A stretch of 64,000 bases of DNA from Raphanus sativus. Taxonomy: Eukaryota; Streptophyta; Magnoliopsida; Brassicales; Brassicaceae. The stretch covers positions 27,751,043-27,815,042 of the forward strand of contig NC_079516.1 of assembly GCF_000801105.2 (NCBI RefSeq), given 5' to 3'. Below, in pieces: positions 10,856-21,079 of this stretch (the stretch's first letter is position 1; every line of letters starts with the position of its first letter). The notes beneath the pieces were generated by a model. That model did no database searches. It was not told the origin of the DNA and was given only the letters and a program-made list of their open reading frames with translations. The translations under genes were made by a program, and so were the position numbers.

Positions 10856-11788
10856 ATGATGGCTCTCTCTTGTTCACAAAAGAAACTGCTCCTATTTGTC
10901 TTGGCGTTTGCATGTCTCTCTTCATCAGGTGCAGAAGCGTGGAGCTGGAGTTGGAGCAACGGGTCGGGTTGGGGATGGGGATCTGATGGCTCAAGCAGCT
11001 CTAGCTCAGGTCCTGGTTCAAACTCTTACGGCTCAAGTCGGAGTTGGGGCTCAAGTCCTGGCTGGGGCTGGAGCTGGGGATCAGACGGCTCAGACAATTC
11101 GGGCTCAGGTTCTGCTTCAAACTCTGATGGATCTGGTTGGGGATGGGGCTGGGGATCAGATGGGTCAAGCAGCTCAGGCTCAGATTCAGGTACTAATCCT
11201 GATGGTTCAAGATGGAGCTGGAGCTGGAATCCTAGGTCAGGCTGGAGTTGGAGTTGGGATTCGAACCATAATTCTGACAGTGAAGCGCCAAACAGTTCAG
11301 GAACCGAGATTGAAGCACCCAGCAGTTCCAGCTCGCCAAGAAACATCGTAGTTGGAGGATCTGATGGATGGAAAAAAGGTTTGGATTACAAAGAGTGGGC
11401 GTCCAATAATGCTCCTTTCTACGTCAACGATGTTCTTGGTATGTAACTTATATACTATACCTTATTTTATATGGATTACAAAGAGTGGGCGTCCAATAAT
11501 GAATCATCTTTTTCTTGACATGGTGCAGTTTTCAAGTTAGACAAAACTGCCAAGCGCAGGAACAATGTGTATTTGTTCCAAGATCCATGGAGTTATATGA
11601 ACTGCGACTTCAAGAATGCAAAGAAGATTGGTTTGACGCATAAAAGATCAGGAAAAAGCTTCAAGTTTACACTTAGAAAAAATAAGCCTTACTTCTTTGC
11701 CTCGGGCGAGCATGATGGTGATTACTGCACCAACCACAACATGAAGTTCACCCTTTTCCCTGTTCCACTTCCACACCATTCTGACTAA
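10856..11788 (+). CDS. Cupredoxin (phytocyanin-like) protein with Trp/Ser/Gly-rich repeats
   Basis: There are two exons, 10856-11438 and 11529-11788, with a GT-AG intron (GTATGT donor, TGGTGCAG acceptor), giving 280 residues. Residues 1-28 are a secretory signal peptide (KKLLLFVLAFACLSSSGAEA). Residues 29 to about 140 are low complexity, built of WSWSW / WGWGW blocks and GSDGSSSS linkers. The C-terminal 110 residues resemble a plastocyanin-like domain (GGSDGWKKG, KEWA, VNDVLGVFK, CDF, DYCTNHNMKFTL). The first His copper ligand is Asn (RRNNV) and the ligand Cys is absent, so copper binding is unlikely; the two Cys may form the phytocyanin disulphide. It resembles the Arabidopsis At2g15770/At2g15780/At4g34300 group and is probably a wall or apoplast protein. 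Function is unknown. A LINE separates it from its TATA box. Confidence 0.85.
11472..11501 (+). repeat. Intronic copy of a 30-bp exon segment
   Basis: Thirty bases of exon 1 (11382-11411, encoding LDYKEWASNN) are repeated exactly at 11472-11501 inside the intron, offset by 90 bases. The copy lies between donor and acceptor, so it is spliced out. Perfect identity points to a recent local duplication or repair event. Confidence 0.95.
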
Positions 11789-12009
11789 AGATCTTTTAGC
11801 CTCTTTATATATGAGTTAGGTTTGTTTTTCCTACGTTAGAATCTTCTCTTGTTTTTGGGGATTTTTTAATCTGTTTTTTTTTTGGATATGAGATTGATGG
11901 AGATTCGTTTCTTACCTTTATAGAGGTAAAATTTCAATATGTGAGAGACATTATTAAGAATAACACACTTAGTGAAATAAACAACTTCAACCCATGTGGC
12001 TAAACCTGG
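11789..12009 (+). other. 3' flank of the cupredoxin gene
   Basis: AT-rich, non-coding sequence follows the stop codon and presumably contains the 3' UTR. I see no further feature. Confidence 0.5.
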
Positions 12010-12400
12010 GCTTATAGTTATATACGATGAACTGACTCGAAACGCAACCGGACCAGAACTCATAGTATCTGAATGATTCCTTCCTATAGTTTTATATCCA
12101 AAATAACTAAACTCGAACCGAAAAGAAACTGAATGGATACCTAAATATATAAAATATGATAAATAAATATGTTTTGACTATATAGGCATTTTAGTTTTGT
12201 ACCCTAAACTATATCCGATAAACTGACTCAAAACGCAATCTGACCAGAACTCATAGTATCTGAAAGATTACTATAATCTCTTATATCCAAAATAACTGAA
12301 CTCAAAGCGAAAAGAAACTGAATGGATACTAATATATAAAAATATGATTTATAAATATGTTTTGACAAATGTTCTGAATAGCCATTTTAGTTTTGTTCCA
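12010..12400. repeat. Two diverged tandem copies of a ~190-bp unit
   Basis: The unit is seen at about 12010-12200 and 12203-12395. Both contain CCAGAACTCATAGTATCTGA, then TATCCAAAATAACT, then AAAAGAAACTGAATGGATAC, then ATAAATATGTTTTGAC. The copies differ by point changes and small indels. There is no coding potential. From 12400 to 12649 the sequence is plain AT-rich. Confidence 0.8.
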
Positions 12401-12657
12401 TAAATAACCCAAAAATCAAAGTAACCAAATAGTGTTTCATTAAAGGACAAATGATAGTTATATCCATATTTTAAATATAATAATTTATTTATTTTTGTCA
12501 AAAAAAAATAATTTATTAATGTGTAAAATAAATAAATACTAAAAATTCTAAAATAGTAAAAATCAAAAATATATTTTTCAAAGAAAGTTTTCTCAAAAAC
12601 AATTTAGGAAACGATTTTTCTTTAAAAAATTTATGAAGACCTTTCTGAACATGTATG

Positions 12658-13076
12658 TAGAGATGGCAATTGGGCTCTCCCGTCCCGTCCCGTCCCGAAC
12701 CGATGCGGGTTCGACTTCTGGCGGTACACGGCGGGCCTGTCCCGCGCGGGATGCGGTCCTCAAACTAGCTGCCCAATCCCGTACCGCGAAATATGCAGGC
12801 TTTCGCGGGCGGTCCCGCGGGACATCGAATGTTACATTGCTTATTTCTACATGCACAAACAAACATAGACATGAATTTATTTTCATCTTGAACATGATCG
12901 AGTATATTCTTACAAGATCAATACATTAAGCTTATACAAAACAAATGTATTTATTATCATTTATGATGGCTTGAAGAAGCTCTACCAGTGCAGATTAGAG
13001 CCGTTTGGGAGACCGGAAGCATCATCGACACTGAAACCACCATCAATGGAGTTCCATAGTGTCTAATCTCTCTCTC

Positions 13077-13156
<80 letters not shown>

Positions 13157-13382
13157 GAAAGCATAAATGGAGACTTAGGATTGCCGCAAAATCCTGCGGT
13201 TTAACCGATCCCGCTTTCGGCCCGTCCCATTTTGAGCCCATCCCGTTTTAAACCCGTCCCGCTTTGAGCTCGTCCCGCGAGGCCCGCAATTTTGCGGGCT
13301 TATCAAATGGAAGCCCAATCCCACCCCGCAGCAAGCCTTTACGGGGCAGACCCGCGGTCCAGGTTCTTGATTGCCATCCCTA
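12658..13382. mobile_element. Non-autonomous hAT-type DNA transposon
   Basis: The ends are TAGAGATGGCAAT and ATTGCCATCCCTA, a 13-bp terminal inverted repeat with one mismatch. The element is flanked by a perfect 8-bp duplication CATGTATG (12650-12657 and 13383-13390), the hAT signature. The outer regions are strikingly GC-rich, made of CCCGTCCCG / GCGGG-type motifs, in an AT-rich surround. The centre holds a long CT microsatellite. No transposase frame is present. Strand cannot be assigned. Confidence 0.9.
13066..13154 (+). repeat. (CT)n microsatellite inside the hAT element
   Basis: An almost uninterrupted run of about 44 CT units with a single CA interruption near 13079. It is likely to be length-polymorphic. 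Confidence 0.95.
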
Positions 13383-13390
13383 CATGTATG

Positions 13391-14121
13391 ATATCTTCAA
13401 TTTAAAAAAAACTCCGAATTCATGAACTTCTTTATAAACATTAACTAGACTTAAGCAACTGTCTCAAATAAGAGTGTCGTCATAGTACCTAAGGATCGAA
13501 TCTACAAGGATTGGAGATCGTACAATAGACTTGTGGTTTCAAGTTAAGTTAAGCCAGAAAGTAGAAAGCAAATAAAACAAGCAGTAAATAGAGAAGTAGT
13601 GTAGCAGATGGAAGCCAGAAAGTAGAAAACAAATAAACAAGCAGTAAATAGATAAGTAATGTAGCAGATGATAAAACGTTAGACCTAGGGAAATCAAATA
13701 GGAGATTCAAAACATAAATCAATAGATTTCAAGGGTTGTGTTAATAACAATCCTAGAACTCGAATTCATAACTAAGGTATCCAGTTCCCGCTGCGATTTC
13801 TACAGATGTCTACAATATCTAAAGCCAACTCTCGTTGAGGATCCAATTATTCTAGAAAATCATTAGGTACCAATTCGATATGTTCACTAAGTTCTCAGGC
13901 TACCTCTCGTTGTGACTGTCAACTTAGCTTAGCAGGATTCAGATCAGGTGTTGATCTCACTTACTCTCGTGTTTCTCAACTATCCTAAGATCAGGTTTCT
14001 AGTTAATTACTCTAGAAACAAGCAATAAATTAGTCCTTGTTAATGACGAATTATGATTACTTTTGCAGCTCTATAAATCACAAGTTCATTAATACCCTAT
14101 AAAATCTTTAAATCTAACAAG
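13391..14121. other. Unclassified repeat-like DNA interrupted by the first Tat element (left part)
   Basis: This is non-coding. A segment of about 65 bp (GCCAGAAAGTAGAAA...CAAATAAA...CAAGCAGTAAATAGA) is present twice in tandem near 13552-13610 and 13612-13670. The style (CGTCATAGTACCTAAGGATC, CAACTCTCGTTGAGGATCC) resembles internal non-coding parts of plant LTR elements, but I cannot classify it. It continues at 19984 after the inserted Tat element. Confidence 0.4.
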
Positions 14122-14126
14122 GGGAT

Positions 14127-14568
14127 TGTTGGGGAAAAATATCCAGACATAAGTTTTCTCCAGCTTCCAGATAGGTTCTCGACTTCCAGACCCTTGCTCG
14201 AGAAGAAACCAGGGACCGACCCCTGCCTTAGGTCCGGCCCCTAGATCGGACCTACCCCTTGGAGCAAAATAGAAGTTTTCTACCTAAGGGGAAAATTCCA
14301 TTTTTCCGATTATGGAAGAGTTCTATTACTTGAAGCCGACATCTACAACTATAAAAGGGGAGCCCAAACCCTAGAAAAAGGGATCGACAATTCGAGACTT
14401 AGAGATTAGAGTTTAGGCGACTAGAACTAGGGTTCATACACCATCAAAACGTTATAGTCCCGATCAATAACTCAATAACATCTCTTTGCTCTCGATTTAC
14501 AACTCTTACAAAAAAGTTCTCTAGTGTTCCGTAGTACTTAAACGATCCTACACAAAAATACCCTAACA
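14127..14568 (+). repeat. 5' LTR of Tat element 1
   Basis: 442 bp with TG...CA ends and a TATA-like CTATAAAAGG. It is followed immediately by the presumed primer-binding site TTTGGCGCTAG (14570-14580). Confidence 0.93.
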
Positions 14569-14611
14569 GTTTGGCGCTAGAAGGAGGGGTAGTGATCCCT
14601 CAAGCTATTCT

Positions 14612-15197
14612 ATTCAGCACCACGACACCCCCAATCTAACGGTCAAGCCGAATCCACTAATAAGACAGTGGTGAACATGCTCAAGAAGCACCTAGAAGAC
14701 GCCCATGGGCGATGGGCAGAGAAGCTACACGGAGTACTCTGGGCCTATCGGACAACACCGAAGACGGCTACCCAGGAGACTCCCTTCTCCCTTGTCTATG
14801 GTGCTGAGGCGGTGATACCCACAGGAGTGCACGTAAGGACCATGGTTTCTGAATTCCTTTCCCAGGAGGAGAATAAAGAGCTAATGTCCCTGAGTCTAGA
14901 TCTACTCGATGAAAAGAGGGAGGCGGCCCGTCTTAGAAATGCGTCCTACCAGTTGAAAGTAGCCAAGAGCTACAACAAAAGGTCAGATCCAGAACCTTCC
15001 AGAAAGGGGATTGGGTCCTAAGGCGGGTCTGTGACCACACAAGGGACAAATCAGCCGGAAAACTCGCTCCTTGATGGGAAGATCCCTATAAGGTAATAGA
15101 GGTGCAAGGGGCAGGATCCTATAAGCTGGAAGACAGCGACGGTAAGGTCCAACCCAACTGTTGGAATGCCTTGCACCTCAAGTTCTATCACTTCTAA
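14612..15197 (+). pseudogene. Ty3/gypsy integrase C-terminal remnant
   Basis: Translation gives PRHPQSNGQAESTNKTV, the end of the integrase core with the catalytic Glu of the D,D-35-E triad. LWAYRTTPKTATQETPF and SLVYGAEAVIP follow, typical of Ty3/gypsy integrases. After about 15005 a frameshift is needed to continue into WVLRRVCDHTRDKSAGKLAP. A TGA follows, then WEDPYKVIEVQGAGSYKLED, the GPY/F-like module, to the stop near 15197. The N-terminal integrase and all upstream pol domains are missing. Confidence 0.85.
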
Positions 15198-15939
15198 AGT
15201 AAAGTCCCCGAATCAAGCTTTATATACTACTACTATTATTATAATATATTTAAGTATACTGGTTTTCTACTCCTATGTATGCGATAACGTCTCCGGACTA
15301 AGCTTATAAAATACATTATTAGTTACGGCTAAAAGGGTTATAGGAACTCCAATGTACTTAAAGGGGCATACTAGCTAGGTCAGGTCCTAAGGGATCTTAG
15401 ATCTCAGCAAACCCTATATATACTAGTGAGACTACTCACATGGGTGTACGACATATAAGGAACGGGTCTGATCAACCCTATTACATTGTATGCACCTCGG
15501 GCCCTGCGTAAAGGCTATAAGTCCAAAAGTTACGTGGGGACCACCGTACTAGTGCTACCCAAACCCTGTGTTAAACACGCTACGAGCTAAATACACGCAG
15601 GTGGCATGACGTACACTGCAAAGTACTGTAATCAGATGCTGACGGCTGATATGCAGGGAGCAAATGTGCGAAAATACCGGTTAGCACCAAAATTTAATAC
15701 TTATCCAGACGTGGAAAGTAGTGTGTCTGGTGTGAAGTCGCTCCGCGGGGCAGGCCCACGCCAGACCACAGTAAGTCTGAGTGTGACCTTTTCTGCAGAA
15801 AGGCAGAGTGCAGCATTGAGATTCACGAGAGTGGCCTATACCTCTGGGTGGCAGAGTGCGATTTCTCAATAACAGATCGGTAGTGGTTCCCCCATGGGGA
15901 GCAGAATACGATCACAAACCTCCCATAACGCATACGGCC
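15198..15939 (+). other. Non-coding interior of Tat element 1 after pol
   Basis: No coding potential that I trust. A short open frame at 15606-15872 has no recognisable domain. The sequence leads into the motif-repeat region. Confidence 0.5.
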
Positions 15940-16560
15940 TCAGTGTCTATGACGAACCTCAGGGTTCAGTACGGCCTCAGGGTCTATATAGTAACCTCCG
16001 GGTTCAGTACGGCCTCAGGGTCTATATAGTAACCTCCGGGTTCAGTACGGCCTCCGGGTTTATAAAAGAGCCTCAGGGTTCAATACAGCCTCCGGGTCTG
16101 TAAGGAATCTCCGGATTCTAGCTCACCTAAGGGTCGATCAAGGGCCTTCGGGTCTAACTGATCTTCGGATCTAGTAAGAACCTCAGGTTTCAAGGATCTT
16201 TGAATCCAAATACCAACCTTCGGGTTTGCCAAGAACCTCAAGGTTCAAAAGCATCAACCTCCGGGTTCGAGGTATCCATAGGGTTTAATCGCGATCCCCG
16301 GATCTAAGGATTAAATCCCAACACTCAGAAACCTCAGGGTTCAATGAGCAAACCTTCGGGTTCAATAAAACGGTCTTCGGGCCTAGGTAAGGGACCTCAA
16401 GGTTCAAGACCTTAAAAACTCTCGGGTTCTAGGGATCAAAAACCTCAGGGTTCGAACCAAGCTAGAACTCTAGGGTTCCAAGCAAGGATCTTTCATTCCA
16501 AATCTAAAACTCAGGTTTTTAATAATTGATTACAAGGTCTAATGCTTTTCTAATCATTTC
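15940..16560 (+). repeat. Degenerate CCTC(A/C)GGGTTC motif-repeat region of Tat element 1
   Basis: A short motif, CCTCAGGGTTC or CCTCCGGGTTC or CTTCGGGTT, recurs roughly every 20-25 bases for about 600 bp. Near 15957-16050 a higher-order unit of about 42 bp (GTTCAGTACGGCCTC then GGGTCTATATAGTAACC) occurs in tandem. Further out only the core motif remains. The region lies between the integrase remnant and the antisense gene. Confidence 0.85.
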
Positions 16561-16987
16561 AGGGTTCAATCAGTTTACTAACAGGATCCAGGTCCTAGAC
16601 ATTGATATCCATCAACGGGGTCAACCCATATAAGAGGCTAGCCCTCACAAGGGGTCAATTCCTACAAGGGTCCATCCCTCTCACGGTTTCAGCCCTTTCA
16701 AGGTTCATTCCTTCCCACGAATCTGCGCGTTTACCTAGGTGTCTTTGCGTTCCGAAGATATGGAATTGATTCGACGAGATCTAAACCCTTAGGATATCTA
16801 TACGGTAGCAGGGATCAAGCCCTCGCCTGATCTGATTAGGGTTATGGTCGGCCTTCGGCCCATAACCTCTGATAGGGAATTCCCCTATCTTCGAAATACA
16901 AAAAGGCGATTTCTCTCGGAAGACGACTCTATGCTAATCAAAGATAAAAACAGAAGCATAATAGATTAAAGATAAGACCCCCGAGGG

Positions 16988-18976
16988 TCAGTACTTAAAA
17001 GTCTTAAGGCACGAAGGTCTGAGGTTTAAAAAGCAAAACCCCGAAGGGTAAAAACAACAACAAAAGCCCGAAGGGCTTAAAAGATCAAGAGTTCGAGAGA
17101 TAAGAAGATCAGGCAGTTGGAGAAGCACTCGCGCCCTCAGATGGAGTAGGGAAGTCTCCTTGGCAGCACCGATTTCGGGGAGAACTGGCTCATCATCAAA
17201 CGAAGGAGGAGGCAATCCCTGCAGCTTAGCCTCGGCCTCCTTCACCAGCTTGTATCGCTGGAATTCCACGGCCAACTCCCCTTGTTGGTCTGCTCCTTGA
17301 GCCATTCCCTCATCAGCTCCTAGCGAGCAGTCACCTTGGCTCCACTCACAGCCATCATCCTCTCGTCCTCAAAGGATTCCTTTTCCAGCTTCAGCCTGCA
17401 GAGTTCCTCCTGGGTCTCCTCCAGCTGACGCGTCAGAGCGGTGTTCTCCGCAGCAGTAGCAGCCTCAGCCTCCTTCGAGTTCTTCAGCTTGAGCTGAAGG
17501 GATTTGATCTCCTTCCCCTGAGCTAGGACCTTGTTCCTCTCTTCCTTGAGCTGAGCATTCACGCTCTCCAATTCCTTCTTGGATGACTGCTCGTTCACCA
17601 TGTCCTCAAGATGGTGAATCTGAGACATAACATGCAAATCAAACCACAATGATTACTAATCCATGTAATGAAGGAGAAAAAGGAAAGGTGCGAAGTCTTA
17701 CCTGGAGGAGATCAATCTGAACGCCCTCAAAGGCCTTCGGGAGGTCTCCAGAAGGGAGAAAGCAGGCGCTCCCAGGAAATGTTGAGGAAGAGAGATCAGC
17801 TACCGTCTGGAGTCGAGGACTTCGGAGTCGATCCCGAGGCCCGAGTTCTTCTCCTTGAGGCAGAAGGGGCTGAGCTATTAGGTCCCTTGCGCTTGGTACT
17901 CTTGAGGATTTGGACCTCATCATCACCCGAGGTAGTGGCCTTAGCAGCAGGCTTCTTGGCTGAGAGCTTCCCTGCGGCTTGCATGAACGCCTCCATAGCT
18001 TTTTCTCATGTGGATCCCGACATATTACCTGCAAAGGACCAAAGCAGTCAACGAACCAGCTCCTAAGAAAAGACATGACGTGAAAATTTTACCCCAGATG
18101 CTGCACTGCCTTAAGACTTCTTTGCTGGTAAGAAAGGTGGTTTGACGACGCGACGGAGGAAGATCAAGGACCTGATCAGCAACTTCTTTCCCTTCAGGCA
18201 CGGGCTTGCGAGACACCTCTGCGATAAAAAAAAAACAAAGACAAATCAATATCGCGATCAAAGGCTATTAAGAAGAATAGCAACCTACCCACTACATGCC
18301 AAATAGGAGAAAATCCGGGGAGGGTTACGAAGGCAAATCTCTCTTCCCATCTACTGCTAAAGAATGGATGACGCTTCCTTGCGCCTTTCTCGATCTTCCG
18401 AACCAAAGCTTGGCTACTGCGAGGGTGGAGGTAGTACTTCCCCTCTGATCCAGGTAGATCAGCGACGTAGTACGAGTGGAGCACCTCGTTCAATCCTATC
18501 ACCAAGCGCTCCAAGTCACCGAGGTTCTGGATCGCGATCAAGGTCCTCTAGGCTGGAGGAGTTAGCTGACCCGGGGAGATGTCCAAATGGTCCGAGATTT
18601 TAGCGATCAGAGAAGGAATGCGATCCCGAAAGCCCGCCTCAAAGTATGCCTCGTAGATCGGGATCTCATCGACTTCGAAATCCGATATCCTGTCGGAAGG
18701 ACCCGGAACTCGGATCTCTAGATCCTGGGGAAGACCGTACTTCCTCCTCCACTCTTTAATGTCTCTCTTTCCAATTCTGGAAACCGGACCCACCAAAAAA
18801 GACTCTTCGGCTTCATCGGCAGAAGAGACATACTCCGCGACGTCAAGACAAGGACACTCCGCATCAGCTATGGGTTCGGGGGACTGAGAAGAAGAGTTCA
18901 TCGATCCTAGGGTTTCGGATCTAGCTCTACTATCTATGGGGGATTCTAGGGTTTTGCTAGGGGAACCGTCAGACAT
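16988..18976 (-). pseudogene. Antisense accessory gene of Tat element 1 (PF04195-like), multi-exon, decayed
   Basis: It is encoded opposite to the element. It starts at an ATG at 18974-18976 (MSDGSPSKTLES) and runs through a globular region (EWRRKYGLPQDLEI, IPIYEAYFEAGFRDRIPSL, LIAIQNLGDLERLV, SSRWEERFAFVTLPG) that I match to the PF04195 'putative gypsy type transposon' family. A GT-AG intron follows near 18281-18220. Then come a basic Ser/Lys-rich exon (about 18025-17800) and a coiled-coil exon (17649-17320, LESVNAQLKEERNKVLAQG). A TAG at 18548-18550 replaces an expected Trp, a TGA near 18006 probably does too, and a frameshift lies near 17310. Its role in the element is unknown. Confidence 0.7.
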
Positions 18977-19536
18977 TATCGATCTAGCAGAAGAAAAGAA
19001 AAGAGAGAAAGGAAGAAGACGGCTACCTGAACGAGAGGAAATCTTCAAGAAAAGGAGCCGCCGAGAGAGAGAATCTTGAGAAGAGTAGAGAAGAAATGAG
19101 GAGAAAAATACTTTGGTCTCAATCAAATAAAAGAAAGAAGGAGAAAACCCTAGGGTGGCGATCACGCGCCTCGTGCAAATCGCCACGCGATCAAATGGGC
19201 GCCAAACGGAGAAACTCAACCGTCTTTGGGCCTGTTCGCGAAGCCCACTTCATTCGATCAGATTCAAAAGGCAAGGCTTGTTGTACCCCTTGATTCTTCA
19301 GAAGGGGAACACTCCATCTCATCTCTTCATTTGAAAACGAGTCATGACACGGATCCGGACGCTCTAGGAAGCTACGACTGTCAGAGCCTCGTAGAATCAG
19401 TATCTCATTTCATCAGCTAAGGTCCCGGCCTGACCCACTGCAAGAAGATAAGGTATCCGAGAGAAAACTACCAAGACTCAAGAATCACATGTTATCCCTT
19501 GATTTCCACGAGCAAATCAAGGAATAAGGGGCAAAC

Positions 19537-19978
19537 TGTTGGGGAAAAATATCCAGACATAAATTTTCTCCAGCTTCCGGATAGGTTCTCGACTTCCAGA
19601 CCCTTTCTCGAGAAGAAACCAGGGACCGACCCCTGCCTTAGGTCCGGCCCCTAGATCGGACCGACCCCTTGGAGCAAAATAAAAGTTTTCTACCTAAGGG
19701 GAAACTTCCATTTTTCCGATTATGGAAGAGTTCTATTACTTGAAGCCGACATCTACAACTATAAAAGGGGAGCCCAAACCCTAGAATAAGGGATCGACAA
19801 TTCGAGACTTAGAGATTAGAGTTTAGGCGACTAGAACTAGGGTTCATACACCACCAAAACGTTGTAGTCCCGATCAATAACTCAATAACACCTCTTTGCT
19901 CTCGATTTACAACTCTTACAAACAAGTTCTCTAGTGTTCCGTAGTACTTAAACGATCCTACACAAAAATACCCTAACA
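19537..19978 (+). repeat. 3' LTR of Tat element 1
   Basis: 442 bp, colinear with 14127-14568 without indels. It is preceded by the purine-rich tract AAGGGGCAAAC and followed by the GGGAT target duplication. Confidence 0.93.
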
Positions 19979-19983
19979 GGGAT

Positions 19984-20526
19984 TACTTAAATATTGATAG
20001 ATGCAAACACGATCATATAATGAATAAAAATCATAGATAAATCCACTAGATTTCCAAGAAGACTATCAAAGGAGTTCTTCTCTTCTCTCTGATCTCAAAA
20101 CAAAACTTAAAAGAAGTATAACAGCCAACAATGGCTTAGAAAACATAATATAGGGTTTAACACATGTTATGAGCTCTTTTGTAAATAAGAGAAACTCTGG
20201 ACCAAACTGCAATTCTTGAAGTTGATAAAAGCTCGTCGGTACTGGATAAGGGGGATGTCGCTCGTCACCCTTTACGTGTTGTTCGACACTACTCCACATC
20301 TTCGACAGATTCCACTCGTGCGTCCGACGGACAGTTAAATCGAGCATGGGGCTATTTGAAACCATTTCTCGATATGTTTCTTATTTTATTATTTTGTATA
20401 TCTTATTTGTATTTTTTACATCAAAAAGTCATTATACAGCTCAGACATGAGGTGGTCTAGAAAACTAGATCGGAACATAAAAACCAAAAAAATAAAGATT
20501 CATATGAAAGCTATGGCACTCATATC
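19984..20526. other. Right continuation of the interrupted repeat, and spacer before Tat element 2
   Basis: 19984 to about 20380 continues the unclassified sequence interrupted at 14126. It has no coding potential except a short minus-strand open frame without a known domain. 20380-20526 is AT-rich spacer. Confidence 0.4.
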
Positions 20527-20531
20527 CAAGA

Positions 20532-21079
20532 TGTAGATCCTAAAATCTACATTAAGTATTTTGTAGTGTTTGAGATGTGAAACATGGGAGAATAAGGATG
20601 TAGGCAATAATATCCTTAGACCACAACGATTTAATCAGATTCCGGTTGACGAAAATGGATTTTTATTGATTTCGGAAGGTTGAATACAAGAAAGAAATGA
20701 GATCGAGAACTACAACTGAGATCGAACTAAGAAAATATCAAAGGCGAGCTCGATGAGGTCGAAATGTATTGTGAGTTCTCTCTCTAGGGTTTTTCATGTG
20801 TGTCCTCTCTTTGACTTGGCTTTCTTCTTATAATGACTCGACTCCTCGATCTTCTCAGCTACTTCCTCGATCTTCGGAACTTCCTCCTTTCTTCATGAAC
20901 TCGTCGAGACCGAGTCATGGGCTTTTATGTTGCGGGCCTTGCTTTGTTTGTCTTCCAATTTCGGGCCCATCTCACTTCGGCCCGAAGATCTGTGATCGTC
21001 CTCCTTTGGTCGAGTCTGAATTTCTTGATGGGTTTGGGCCTTCGGCCCATCAACCATGTGGTGATTTTTGGGTACAACA
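20532..21079 (-). repeat. 3' LTR of Tat element 2
   Basis: 548 bp, TGTAGATCC...GGGTACAACA on the plus strand. It aligns over its full length with 25459-26005. Confidence 0.9.

Larger units (their letters stand above)
14127..19978 (+). mobile_element. Tat-type Ty3/gypsy LTR retrotransposon 1, internally deleted
   Basis: Two LTRs of equal length (442 bp; 14127-14568 and 19537-19978) begin TGTTGGGG and end CCCTAACA. They are flanked by a perfect 5-bp target duplication GGGAT (14122-14126, 19979-19983). Inside are a primer-site-like TTTGGCGCTAG directly after LTR1, an integrase remnant (14612-15197), a degenerate motif-repeat region (15940-16560), a decayed antisense gene (16988-18976) and a purine-rich tract just before LTR2 (AAGGGGCAAAC). 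Gag, protease, RT and RNase H have been removed by a deletion near 14600. By eye the LTRs differ at 11 positions (about 2.5%), suggesting insertion roughly a million years ago under common plant rates. Confidence 0.92.

Noticed and set aside
11026..11346. 106-residue minus-strand frame rich in Leu, Pro and Glu, and a second plus-strand frame at 10896-11351
   Set aside because: Both arise from the repetitive TGGAGC/TGGGGA coding of the Trp/Ser/Gly region of the cupredoxin gene read in other frames.
12633..12929. Open frames on both strands in the GC-rich left end of the hAT element
   Set aside because: They result from stop-poor GC-rich repeats and have no transposase similarity.
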